NCBI GenBank assembly: GCA_904420055.1
Contig: CAJFTV010000178.1
Coordinates: 1-5,780, forward strand
Origin: Candidatus Alloscillospira gallinarum
GTDB taxonomy: Bacteria > Bacillota > Clostridia > Oscillospirales > Oscillospiraceae
DNA length: 5,780 bases
Reading direction: 5' to 3'
Of the stretch, positions 1 through 5,780 are shown one piece after another (position 1 is the first letter of the stretch; every line of letters begins with the position of its first letter). Below the pieces are notes generated by a model that was not told the origin of the DNA, searched no databases, and was given only the letters and a program-made list of their open reading frames with translations. The position numbers were made by a program, and so were the translations under genes.

Positions 1-159
1 GGAAATGAGTTTACTGTAAGCGGCTACGGCATGACAGCGCGCTGTTTCTGCCATGAGTGCGACCATTTGGACGGTCGGCTTTTTATTGACATTGCCACAA
101 GAATGCTCGACCCAGATGAGATGGGCGAACCGGAAGCTGACGACACAGCGGAGGATTAA
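1..159 (+). CDS. def: Peptide deformylase, C-terminal fragment (5' end outside window)
   Basis: Peptide deformylase removes the formyl group from the N-terminal formyl-methionine of new proteins as they leave the ribosome. Only the last 52 residues are present, read in frame 1 and ending at TAA 157-159. The diagnostic piece is HECDHLDG, encoded by 52-75: this is the family's third motif (HExDH), whose two histidines bind the catalytic metal and whose glutamate is the general acid/base. It is followed by LFID, as is usual in the family. The other two motifs (GxGLAAxQ and EGCLS) lie upstream of the window, so completeness cannot be judged. The tail after the motif is strongly acidic (Asp/Glu-rich), which is common in clostridial versions. 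The stop codon directly abuts the fmt start, and the fmt ribosome binding site lies within the last codons of def, so the two are very probably co-transcribed and translationally coupled. Identification is firm despite the short fragment. Confidence 0.93.
   Translation, partial: GNEFTVSGYGMTARCFCHECDHLDGRLFIDIATRMLDPDEMGEPEADDTAED
150..154 (+). promoter_or_regulatory. Ribosome binding site of fmt, inside the end of def
   Basis: A perfect GGAGG lies 5 bases before the fmt ATG at 160 and overlaps the last codons of def. With TAA at 157-159 directly followed by ATG, ribosomes ending def translation are placed on the fmt start. This supports the chosen fmt start. Confidence 0.85.
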
Positions 160-1068
160 ATGAAGATTGTCTTTATGGGTACACCGGATTTTGCCTCGGT
201 CTCACTTGAAAAGCTTTACAGTGAGGATTTTGATATCGCCGCTGTTTTTACCCAGCCGGACAAGCCGAAAAACAGGGGAATGAAACTTGCTATGAGTCCG
301 GTTAAAAAGCTGGCTATTGAGCACGGCACCCCGGTCTATCAGCCGGAAAACCTGAAGGACGGCACCGCACTTAAAATCCTGGAGGATATCAGGCCAGAGC
401 TTATAATTGTGGTAGCCTACGGAAAGCTTTTGCCTGAGAGTATTCTAAATCTCCCAAAGTACGGGTGCATTAATATCCACGGGTCAATACTTCCAAAATA
501 CCGCGGCGCCGCCCCTATACAGTGGACGGTTTTAAACGGCGATAAGACTGCAGGCGTCACTTCCATGTTTTTAAACAGCGGTATGGACACGGGAGATATC
601 ATATTTACCCGTGAGACACCTGTAGGAGAAGCCGAGACCTCCGGACAGCTTTTTGACCGTCTTGCTATTTTAGGCGGTGAGCTTCTCTGCGATACCGTGC
701 GGGCCATTGAAAGCGGACATGCCCCGCGTACTCCCCAAAACGAGGCCTTTGCCAGTTACGCACCGCCCCTTAAAAAGGAGCAGAGCATAATAGATTTCAA
801 TGACACATATAAAGACATTTTGAACAAAATCAGAGGGCTCAACCCATGGCCTGTTGCCAAAGCTGAAATTGCCGGCACACAGTTCAAGGTATTTTCCGCA
901 ATTGGAAAATCAGGCAGCTTCGGCGTTCCCGGGACAATTATCTCCTCAGGGCAGGACGGAATAACGGTTGCATGCGGCGACGGAGCCGTCACAATAACTG
1001 AGCTCCAGGCTCCCGGCGGGCGGCGCATGTCAGCTGGCGAATATCTGCGGGGGCACCCGATATGCTGA
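160..1068 (+). CDS. fmt: Methionyl-tRNA formyltransferase
   Basis: Fmt transfers a formyl group from 10-formyltetrahydrofolate to Met-tRNA(fMet), making the bacterial initiator tRNA; it acts in the cytoplasm. The protein has 302 residues, slightly below the usual 310-315. It opens with the typical MKIVFMGTPDFA. The catalytic triad matching E. coli N106/H108/D144 is present as N105, H107 (in NIHGS) and D143 (in GMDTGD). The SILPKYRGAAPI signature covers residues 109-120, and a basic substrate-binding loop lies around residues 32-43 (TQPDKPKNRGMK). The C-terminal tRNA-binding domain starts near residue 205 and includes GLNPWPVA (226-233) and the closing LQAPGGRRMSAGEYLRGH. The last few residues found in longer homologues after this point are missing; the frame ends at TGA 1066-1068 within the rsmB start region. 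The start is set by GGAGG at 150-154. The pairing with def, which reverses the modification after synthesis, is the standard bacterial arrangement. Confidence 0.98.
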   Translation: MKIVFMGTPDFASVSLEKLYSEDFDIAAVFTQPDKPKNRGMKLAMSPVKKLAIEHGTPVYQPENLKDGTALKILEDIRPELIIVVAYGKLLPESILNLPKYGCINIHGSILPKYRGAAPIQWTVLNGDKTAGVTSMFLNSGMDTGDIIFTRETPVGEAETSGQLFDRLAILGGELLCDTVRAIESGHAPRTPQNEAFASYAPPLKKEQSIIDFNDTYKDILNKIRGLNPWPVAKAEIAGTQFKVFSAIGKSGSFGVPGTIISSGQDGITVACGDGAVTITELQAPGGRRMSAGEYLRGHPIC

Positions 1069-2375
1069 CTGGAGGACGGCAGGCCGCCGCGCGCGCCATG
1101 GGTATTTTCCGCCGTGACGGGCGGCGTTCTGAAAATGTCATTGACAGCGTTTTAAGCGGACAGGATTTGGACACCCGCGAGCGGGCGCTGGCTGTAAATA
1201 TTTTTTACGGTACAATACAGAATTTTATCTATATTGACCGTATAATATCCGAGTTTGCCACAAAAAGCACTTCCGCAATTCAGCCCCCGGTTATGGACAT
1301 ACTGCGTACCGGCATTTATCAGATTTTATTTCTCCAAAAAGTTCCGGACAGCGCGGCCGTCAATGAGGCAGTTAAAATGTGCCGGGGAAAATACTCATAT
1401 GCAAAGGGGTTTGTAAATGCTCTGCTGCGCCGTGTGAGCCGCGAAAAAGACAGTCTCCCGGTATTTGGAGATACCACTGCTGAGAGGCTGCACTACCGGT
1501 ACAGCGTGCCCCTGTGGCTCTCTGAGCGTCTTTGCAGCGAGGTCGGGGAATCTTTTGCCGAAGGCTTCTTTCGGTCCTGTAACGACGTCTGTCCCGTCAC
1601 AGTGCAGGCAAACACACTGAAACGCGAAAGCGTCAGTATTTTGGAAAGCTCAGGTGATTTTACCCGCCATTCTTTTCTTAAGAACTGTTATTTTTCCAGG
1701 GGACACATGAGTGTGGACGCTCTCCCAGGATATTCGGACGGAATGTTTTATGTGCAGGACGCAGCGGCAAAAATGTCTGTAATGGCGGCGTCACCAAAGC
1801 CTGGGGATTTTGTGATTGATGTGTGCTCTGCCCCCGGTGGAAAGAGCTTTGCCGCGGCAATTATGATGGAAAACCGGGGAAAAATATATTCCTTTGACAT
1901 AAGCGAAAATAAAATAAAGAAAATTACCGGCGGTGCCGAGCGGCTTGGCATCAGTATAATTTCCGCCGCCGCCTGCGACGGCAGGACATTCCTGCCGGAG
2001 TATGAGAACAGGGCCGACATAGTTTTAACCGACGTGCCCTGCTCAGGCTTTGGCGTCATGCGGAAAAAGCCGGAAATCCGGTTTAAGTCTGATGATGAGA
2101 CGGCAGGACTTCCGGAAATACAGCTCGCAATACTCTCAAATGCCGCGAGGTATGTAAAGCCGGGAGGTATACTGCTTTACTCCACATGCACTGTGCTCTC
2201 TCGTGAAAATGCCGGTGTGACAGGCGAGTTTTTGAGATTAAATCCGGATTTTTCGATGGAGGAATTTACCCTTCCCGGCGTTGGAAGCTGTGCAGGGGAC
2301 GTTACCCTTTGGCCCCAGATACACGGAACAGACGGCTTTTATATATGCAGACTCAGAAAGAAACCTGTAAAGTAA
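1062..2375 (+). CDS. rsmB: 16S rRNA (cytosine-967-C5)-methyltransferase RsmB
   Basis: RsmB (older names Sun, Fmu) methylates C967 (E. coli numbering) of 16S rRNA using S-adenosylmethionine. The 437-residue length is normal. Residues about 8-125 form the NusB-like RNA-binding domain, with RALAVNIFYGT (41-51), the PDSAAVNEAV helix (95-104) and FVNALLRRV (117-125). The Rossmann methyltransferase domain follows: SAM-binding VIDVCSAPGGK (251-261), acidic D279 (YSFDIS), catalytic-loop DVPCSG with C327, and STC with C376. These two cysteines correspond to the pair used by m5C-RNA methyltransferases, C376 (motif VI) being the nucleophile and C327 (motif IV) aiding product release. HGTDGFY at 421-427 closes the fold. 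The start overlaps the end of fmt by 7 bases in another frame. Its ribosome binding site is weak (GGGGG at 1049-1053, 8 bases before ATG), which suggests coupling to fmt translation. Many Clostridia carry a YugP-type zinc peptidase gene between fmt and rsmB; none is present here. Confidence 0.96.
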   Translation: MLTGGRQAAARAMGIFRRDGRRSENVIDSVLSGQDLDTRERALAVNIFYGTIQNFIYIDRIISEFATKSTSAIQPPVMDILRTGIYQILFLQKVPDSAAVNEAVKMCRGKYSYAKGFVNALLRRVSREKDSLPVFGDTTAERLHYRYSVPLWLSERLCSEVGESFAEGFFRSCNDVCPVTVQANTLKRESVSILESSGDFTRHSFLKNCYFSRGHMSVDALPGYSDGMFYVQDAAAKMSVMAASPKPGDFVIDVCSAPGGKSFAAAIMMENRGKIYSFDISENKIKKITGGAERLGISIISAAACDGRTFLPEYENRADIVLTDVPCSGFGVMRKKPEIRFKSDDETAGLPEIQLAILSNAARYVKPGGILLYSTCTVLSRENAGVTGEFLRLNPDFSMEEFTLPGVGSCAGDVTLWPQIHGTDGFYICRLRKKPVK

Positions 2376-2419
2376 GTTCGTTTTTAACAGGCAAATGTCC
2401 GATAAAATACAAATAAGCA

Positions 2420-2440
2420 CTTTCAGGTTTTTGGTGAAAG
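2420..2440 (+). promoter_or_regulatory. Small hairpin covering the rlmN ribosome binding site (candidate)
   Basis: CTTTCA at 2420-2425 and TGAAAG at 2435-2440 are exact reverse complements separated by a 9-base loop. The loop and right arm hold the rlmN Shine-Dalgarno-like GGTGA (2433-2437, 6 bases before ATG 2444). If it folds, the hairpin would partly hide the site. Six base pairs, only two of them G-C, make a weak structure, so this is a candidate only. No U-tract follows the stem, so it is not a terminator. Confidence 0.3.
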
Positions 2441-2443
2441 AAA

Positions 2444-3505
2444 ATGGCTGAAAACATGAAAACCGATATAAAGTCTCTGTCTCCTGAAGAGATTAAAGCC
2501 CGGCTTGAGGAGATGGGACAGCCTGCCTTTCGGGCAAAACAGATATTTAAATGGTTAAACTCCGGTGTGCAAAGCTTTGAAGAGATGACAAATATTCCCA
2601 AAGCACTTGCCCGGGAGTTATCTGACATATTTTATATACCCGTGCCAAAAATACTGCGAAAGCAGGTTTCAAAGATTGACGGCACTATAAAATACCTGTG
2701 GCAGCTTGAGGACGGCAACAGTGTTGAGAGTGTTGTCATGAGCTACGCCCACGGCAATACTATCTGCATTTCCACGCAGGTTGGGTGCAGAATGGGCTGT
2801 GCATTCTGCGCGTCGACAATCGGCGGGCTGGTGCGGTGCCTCAGACCGTCTGAGATGGTAAATCAGGTGCTTTTCGCCGAGCTTGACTCCGGAAAGAAGA
2901 TTTCAAACATTGTTTTAATGGGCATAGGCGAGCCTCTTGACAACTTCGACAACGTCATAAAATTCCTCTCCCTCATAAATCACCCGGACGGAATGAACAT
3001 AGGAATGCGCCATATTTCTCTCTCAACCTGCGGTTTGGCAGAAAAAGTTGACAAACTGGGTGATTATAATTTACAATTAACTTTATCGGTTTCTCTTCAT
3101 GCTCCTGATAACAGCACGAGAGACAGGATAATGCCTGTAAATAAAAAATATCCGGTTGAGCGGATTTTGCAATCATGCTTTGATTATTTTAAAAAGACGG
3201 GCAGAAGAATTTCGTATGAATACGCCATGATTGACGGCGTAAACGATACGCACAGGCACGCGAATATGCTGGCCGACTGCCTCGCCGGTACGGGCAGCCA
3301 CGTGAACTTAATTCTTTTAAACTATGTAGATGAACGGTCATTAAAACCCAGTACTCCAAAGGCTTTAAAGGAATTTACAGACATACTTAAGACAAGAGGA
3401 ATAAATGTTACAGTCCGGCGCAGGCTTGGCAGCGATATAGATGCCTCCTGCGGCCAGCTGAGACGAAAAACGATTGACAAGTGCAATGCCAATCCCGGGG
3501 ACTGA
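2444..3505 (+). CDS. rlmN: Dual-specificity RNA methyltransferase RlmN (23S rRNA A2503 / tRNA A37, C2 methylation)
   Basis: RlmN is a radical-SAM enzyme that methylates C2 of A2503 in 23S rRNA and of A37 in some tRNAs, affecting translation fidelity. The 353 residues fit the family. An N-terminal helical accessory domain (about 11-70) includes QPAFRAKQIFKWL. The radical-SAM cluster motif Cx3CxxC is C115, C119 and C122 (GCRMGCAFC). The methyl-carrying cysteine is C336 (DASCGQL) and its resolving partner is C108, matching E. coli C355 and C118; E95 matches the E. coli base E105. SAM-binding motifs GIGEPLDN (160-167) and SVSLHAP (215-221) are present. The N-terminal domain and the location in a core translation operon favour RlmN over the related resistance enzyme Cfr. 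The start has GGTGA at 2433-2437. A 68-base gap separates it from rsmB and prpC follows after 5 bases. Codons around 3060-3180 are more AT-rich than nearby, with several TTA leucines close together. Confidence 0.97.
   Translation: MAENMKTDIKSLSPEEIKARLEEMGQPAFRAKQIFKWLNSGVQSFEEMTNIPKALARELSDIFYIPVPKILRKQVSKIDGTIKYLWQLEDGNSVESVVMSYAHGNTICISTQVGCRMGCAFCASTIGGLVRCLRPSEMVNQVLFAELDSGKKISNIVLMGIGEPLDNFDNVIKFLSLINHPDGMNIGMRHISLSTCGLAEKVDKLGDYNLQLTLSVSLHAPDNSTRDRIMPVNKKYPVERILQSCFDYFKKTGRRISYEYAMIDGVNDTHRHANMLADCLAGTGSHVNLILLNYVDERSLKPSTPKALKEFTDILKTRGINVTVRRRLGSDIDASCGQLRRKTIDKCNANPGD
3048..3077 (+). promoter_or_regulatory. Near-consensus sigma-A-type promoter inside rlmN (candidate)
   Basis: A perfect -35 box TTGACA (3048-3053) is followed after 18 bases by TACAAT (3072-3077, five of six matches to TATAAT). 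A perfect TATAAT (3065-3070) also lies in between, but only 11 bases from the -35 box. The segment is AT-rich and lies about 430 bases before prpC, so transcription starting near 3084 would cover the phosphatase and kinase genes. All of it is also coding sequence for rlmN (residues about 202-212), so chance is a real alternative. Confidence 0.35.
3497..3501 (+). promoter_or_regulatory. Ribosome binding site of prpC
   Basis: GGGGA ends 9 bases before ATG 3511 and overlaps the last codons of rlmN. It favours the ATG at 3511 over the in-frame upstream GTG at 3481, which would add ten residues with no counterpart in the PP2C family. The match is moderate, and coupling to rlmN termination at 3503-3505 probably helps initiation. 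Confidence 0.6.
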
Positions 3506-3510
3506 GTATT

Positions 3511-4245
3511 ATGGAATTTTACGGTGCTACAGACAAGGGTATAGTTCGGAAAGAAAATCAAGACATGTTTCTCTGTGAAGACGTGAGAATAACTGGCGGC
3601 ATTCTTCTCGCTGTGTGTGACGGAATGGGCGGCGCCAAGGCCGGTCATATCGCCAGTACTATGGGTATTAATGTGTTCAGGGACAGTTTTTTCAAAGACC
3701 TTGACCCTTTTTATGACGAGAAGGCCATTGCCCAATCACTTATAAACGCAATTCAGCAGGCAAACACCGAGATATACCGCAGAAGCTGCACAGACCCGGA
3801 GTGCTCCGGTATGGGCACTACTCTCGTCGCCGCCTATATAAGCCGTAAAGATGCAATTGTTGCCAATATTGGCGACAGCCGCGCATATATCATTTCCCGC
3901 ACGGGCATTTCTCAGCTCTCCCGCGACCACTCAGTAGTTGAGGACATGATTGGCAGGGGAGAGATAACCCGGGCCGAGGCAAAAACTCACCCTAACCGCA
4001 ACCTCATTACCCGTGCGCTTGGCACAGGCCCCCAGGCACAGACAGACATATTTTTCCCTACAATCAGCGATGATGAGTGGCTTTTGCTCTGTTCCGACGG
4101 GCTTTCAAATATAATCCCTGACATAGACATCATGCACATCGTAACCGGCGCTGACAGCGTCAAAACCGCGTGTGAAAATCTTGTACAGCAAACCGTAGTA
4201 AGAGGCGCTCCAGACAATGTTACTGTAACGGTTTTAAAAAAGTAA
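3511..4245 (+). CDS. prpC: PP2C-type (PPM) Ser/Thr protein phosphatase, partner of PrkC
   Basis: This metal-dependent phosphatase removes phosphate from Ser/Thr residues and typically reverses the action of the neighbouring PASTA kinase; it is cytoplasmic with no signal or membrane segment. The 244 residues from ATG 3511 match the compact bacterial PrpC/Stp form (B. subtilis PrpC is about 254). PP2C motifs appear in order: TDKGIVRKENQD with metal ligand D18; VCDGMGG with D37 and G38; GMGTTLVAA (100-108); ANIGDSRAYI (118-127); SRDHSVVEDMIGRGEI (137-152, flap region); NRNLITRALG (162-171); LLLCSDGLSN with D196; and GAPDNVTV with D235. All catalytic metal ligands are intact, so the enzyme should be active. 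The start lies 5 bases after the rlmN stop, and 51 bases separate the stop from the kinase start. The symbol prpC follows Bacillus usage; stp is used in other genera. Confidence 0.96.
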   Translation: MEFYGATDKGIVRKENQDMFLCEDVRITGGILLAVCDGMGGAKAGHIASTMGINVFRDSFFKDLDPFYDEKAIAQSLINAIQQANTEIYRRSCTDPECSGMGTTLVAAYISRKDAIVANIGDSRAYIISRTGISQLSRDHSVVEDMIGRGEITRAEAKTHPNRNLITRALGTGPQAQTDIFFPTISDDEWLLLCSDGLSNIIPDIDIMHIVTGADSVKTACENLVQQTVVRGAPDNVTVTVLKK

Positions 4246-4261
4246 TGCAGCCCCTTACAAT
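4233..4261 (+). promoter_or_regulatory. Promoter-like element before prkC (candidate)
   Basis: TTTAAA (4233-4238, four of six to TTGACA) and TACAAT (4256-4261, five of six to TATAAT) are spaced 17 bases apart across the prpC stop codon. Transcription would start near 4268 and give a leader of about 29 bases before the prkC ATG. The right half overlaps a 5-bp inverted repeat CCTTA/TAAGG (4253-4257 and 4262-4266). In AT-rich sequence such matches arise often, so confidence is low. Confidence 0.25.
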
Positions 4262-4285
4262 TAAGGACCCAGTTTTCCACTTTAC

Positions 4286-4292
4286 GGAGGAG
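4286..4292 (+). promoter_or_regulatory. Strong ribosome binding site of prkC
   Basis: GGAGGAG with its GGAGG core 6 bases before ATG 4297 is the strongest Shine-Dalgarno match in the window. It fixes the kinase start and, unlike the other downstream genes, would allow initiation independent of upstream translation. Confidence 0.85.
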
Positions 4293-4296
4293 TATC

Positions 4297-5780
4297 ATGG
4301 ATAATTACGATAAATATATCGGTAAAATGCTTGATAACAGATACGAGATACTGGAAAAAATCGGCACCGGCGGTATGGCCGTTGTTTATAAGGCACGCTG
4401 CCACCGATTAAACCGTCTCGTAGCTGTTAAAATACTGAAGGAGGAACTGGCAGGCGATGAGGAGTTCAGGCGCCGTTTCAGAACGGAGTCGCAGGCCGTT
4501 GCCATGCTGTCCCACCCAAATATCGTCAGCGTCTATGACGTAAGCCGCTCCGGCAATATCGAGTATATCGTCATGGAATTAATCGACGGTATAACTTTAA
4601 AGCAGTATATAAACAGAAAAGGCGTGCTGAACTGGAAGGAAACCCTTCATTTTACAACACAGATTGTAAAGGCTCTCAGCCACGCCCATTCAAGGGGGAT
4701 AATCCACAGGGATATAAAGCCTCACAATATTATGATTTTAAAGGACGGAAGCGTAAAGGTTGCTGACTTCGGCATAGCAAGGCTCTTGTCAAATCAGAAT
4801 ACCTTAACTCAGGAGGCTCTGGGCTCCGTGCATTATATTTCACCTGAACAGGCAAAGGGGGGGCAGGTGGACGCCCGTTCCGACCTGTATTCTGTCGGTG
4901 TTGTTATGTATGAAATGCTCACAAGCCGACTGCCCTTTGTGGGAGACTCTGCCGTGTCAGTGGCAATACAGCATATAAGCGCAATACCGCTTATGCCCAG
5001 GGAGATTAATCCGGATATTCCTGTAGGCCTTGAAGAGATAACAATGCACGCTATGGAGCCTAACCTCAGCAAGCGTTATGCGTCTGCCGACGAGATGCTC
5101 CGGGATTTGGAGGAATTTCGCAAAAATCCCGGTATTTCCTTTGGCTACGGTGCCGCGTCTTACGGTATTGCCCCAACGGCAGAAAGCTCCGAGGCGTCGG
5201 CAAAGCCGGCGGCTGAAGGAGTTACGGCTATGGCAGTGGTCAAAAAGCGCGTTATGCAGCCAACGCCGGAGCTTTCAAAAAACGAATACAAAAAGAATAA
5301 AAAGCGCGCCAGTAAGACGAGTCTTTTAATAGGTATTTTCTGTGTTGTAGCATTTTTAGCACTCATATTTGTGTTTATGTGGAACTATTTTCTCAAGGGA
5401 ATGCTGGACCCTGACACAACTATGGTAACTGTTCCGCAATTTGTTGGAAAATATATTGATGAAATCGAATCCAATCCGGAATATGACAACATATATAACT
5501 TTAACATTACGGAGACATACGATGAAGAATATGCGGCCGGCCAGGTAATCGCCCAGGATCCGCAGGAGGGGCGGCAGCTCACGCTCATTGACGGCGGTAT
5601 AAACGTAAACCTCACTGTATCCCGTGGCCCTGAGCCTCAGACGCTGATGCCGAATGTTGTAAATAAGGATTACAGAGAAGTGGATATTCAGCTGAGAAAT
5701 CTGGGACTTAATCTGGATATTCGATTTGAGAGTGAATACAGTGACAGCGTCACGGAAAGCTATGTAATATCCCAGATACC
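4297..5780 (+). CDS. prkC: PASTA-domain membrane Ser/Thr protein kinase, PrkC/PknB/Stk family (3' end outside window)
   Basis: This transmembrane kinase senses peptidoglycan fragments or lipid II through extracellular PASTA repeats and phosphorylates Ser/Thr in proteins of cell-wall synthesis, division and translation. Frame 1 stays open for 494 codons to the window edge with no stop. The kinase domain (about 16-272) has glycine loop GTGGMAVV (23-30), ATP-binding K45 (VAVK), C-helix E64, catalytic HRDIKPHN (137-144; D139, K141, N144), DFG (157-159) and SPEQ (182-185). T169 and T171 in the activation loop are likely autophosphorylation sites by position. A 70-residue linker ends in a Lys/Arg-rich stretch (331-340), then one hydrophobic membrane helix (about 342-362), so the kinase is inside and the C-terminus outside. 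PASTA repeat 1 covers about 375-443 and repeat 2 starts near 449 (LMPNVV) and is cut by the window end; more repeats may follow. Adjacency to prpC is the classic arrangement. Confidence 0.97.
   Translation, partial: MDNYDKYIGKMLDNRYEILEKIGTGGMAVVYKARCHRLNRLVAVKILKEELAGDEEFRRRFRTESQAVAMLSHPNIVSVYDVSRSGNIEYIVMELIDGITLKQYINRKGVLNWKETLHFTTQIVKALSHAHSRGIIHRDIKPHNIMILKDGSVKVADFGIARLLSNQNTLTQEALGSVHYISPEQAKGGQVDARSDLYSVGVVMYEMLTSRLPFVGDSAVSVAIQHISAIPLMPREINPDIPVGLEEITMHAMEPNLSKRYASADEMLRDLEEFRKNPGISFGYGAASYGIAPTAESSEASAKPAAEGVTAMAVVKKRVMQPTPELSKNEYKKNKKRASKTSLLIGIFCVVAFLALIFVFMWNYFLKGMLDPDTTMVTVPQFVGKYIDEIESNPEYDNIYNFNITETYDEEYAAGQVIAQDPQEGRQLTLIDGGINVNLTVSRGPEPQTLMPNVVNKDYREVDIQLRNLGLNLDIRFESEYSDSVTESYVISQI
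4857..4863 (+). repeat. Seven-G homopolymer run within prkC
   Basis: Seven consecutive G bases encode the end of K187 and the pair G188-G189 just after the SPEQ motif. The frame is intact on both sides, since conserved kinase motifs continue (DARSDLYSVG). Such runs can slip during replication or sequencing. Confidence 0.9.

Noticed and set aside
86..91. TTGACA in the def fragment as a promoter for fmt
   Set aside because: No -10-like sequence lies 16-18 bases downstream (that segment is GC-rich), and fmt is coupled to def by an abutting stop and start.
417..1174. Minus-strand reading frames of 60-100 codons opposite fmt and the start of rsmB
   Set aside because: They lie opposite well-supported genes, have no recognisable motifs, and are expected by-products of the coding pattern on the plus strand. 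The same holds for the other minus-strand frames across the window.
2796..2811. Cfr-type antibiotic-resistance methyltransferase instead of RlmN
   Set aside because: The radical-SAM cysteine motif is shared by both, but the N-terminal accessory domain, 353-residue length and position in a conserved translation-gene operon fit RlmN.
3481..3510. Upstream in-frame GTG start for the phosphatase, adding ten residues
   Set aside because: The added residues overlap the end of rlmN and do not resemble any PP2C N-terminus. The protein from ATG 3511 starts exactly where the family usually does, with GGGGA at suitable spacing.
4253..4266. Inverted repeat CCTTA-CAAT-TAAGG as a transcription terminator after prpC
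   Set aside because: The stem has only five pairs and no run of T follows it, so it does not fit an intrinsic terminator. The kinase gene downstream is also expected to be co-transcribed.
5078..5329. Plus-strand 83-codon frame inside prkC
   Set aside because: It lies in another frame of the kinase C-lobe and linker, is rich in Arg/Gln/Pro as out-of-frame translations often are, and has no convincing start signal. Frame 1 gives a continuous kinase-to-PASTA protein through the same bases.

Overview
The window is a run of conserved housekeeping genes, all on the plus strand, from what looks like a Gram-positive anaerobe of the class Clostridia, possibly an Oscillospirales/Ruminococcaceae-type lineage. 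That placement is an inference. It rests on the gene order def-fmt-rsmB-rlmN-prpC-prkC, which is typical of Firmicutes; on a membrane kinase with extracellular PASTA repeats; on GGAGG-type ribosome binding sites; and on mid-range GC content with mixed codon use. I cannot name a species.

Layout: 1-159 is the C-terminal end of peptide deformylase (def). It abuts fmt (methionyl-tRNA formyltransferase, 160-1068), which overlaps rsmB (16S rRNA m5C967 methyltransferase, 1062-2375) by 7 bases. After a 68-base gap comes rlmN (radical-SAM 23S rRNA/tRNA adenine-C2 methyltransferase, 2444-3505). Five bases later is a PP2C-type phosphatase (prpC/stp, 3511-4245), and after a 51-base gap a PASTA-domain Ser/Thr kinase (prkC/stk, 4297 onward) that runs off the right edge. 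The kinase is the largest gene after position 4250 and stays open to the last base. About 97 percent of the window is coding, and I saw no RNA gene, mobile element, CRISPR array or long repeat.

How the genes fit together: Fmt formylates initiator Met-tRNA and Def removes that formyl group from new proteins. RsmB and RlmN methylate the ribosome (RlmN also tRNA). PrpC and PrkC form an opposed phosphatase/kinase pair that responds to cell-wall fragments; in other Firmicutes the pair acts on growth, division, cell-wall synthesis and translation factors. The very tight junctions suggest one main transcript with translational coupling. Promoter-like sequences inside rlmN and before prkC could give the signalling pair a separate supply of transcript, but these are only sequence matches.

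I found no previously undescribed system here. The points worth a second look are regulatory: a near-consensus promoter inside rlmN, a small hairpin over the rlmN ribosome binding site, a promoter-like element before prkC, and a seven-G run inside the kinase coding sequence.
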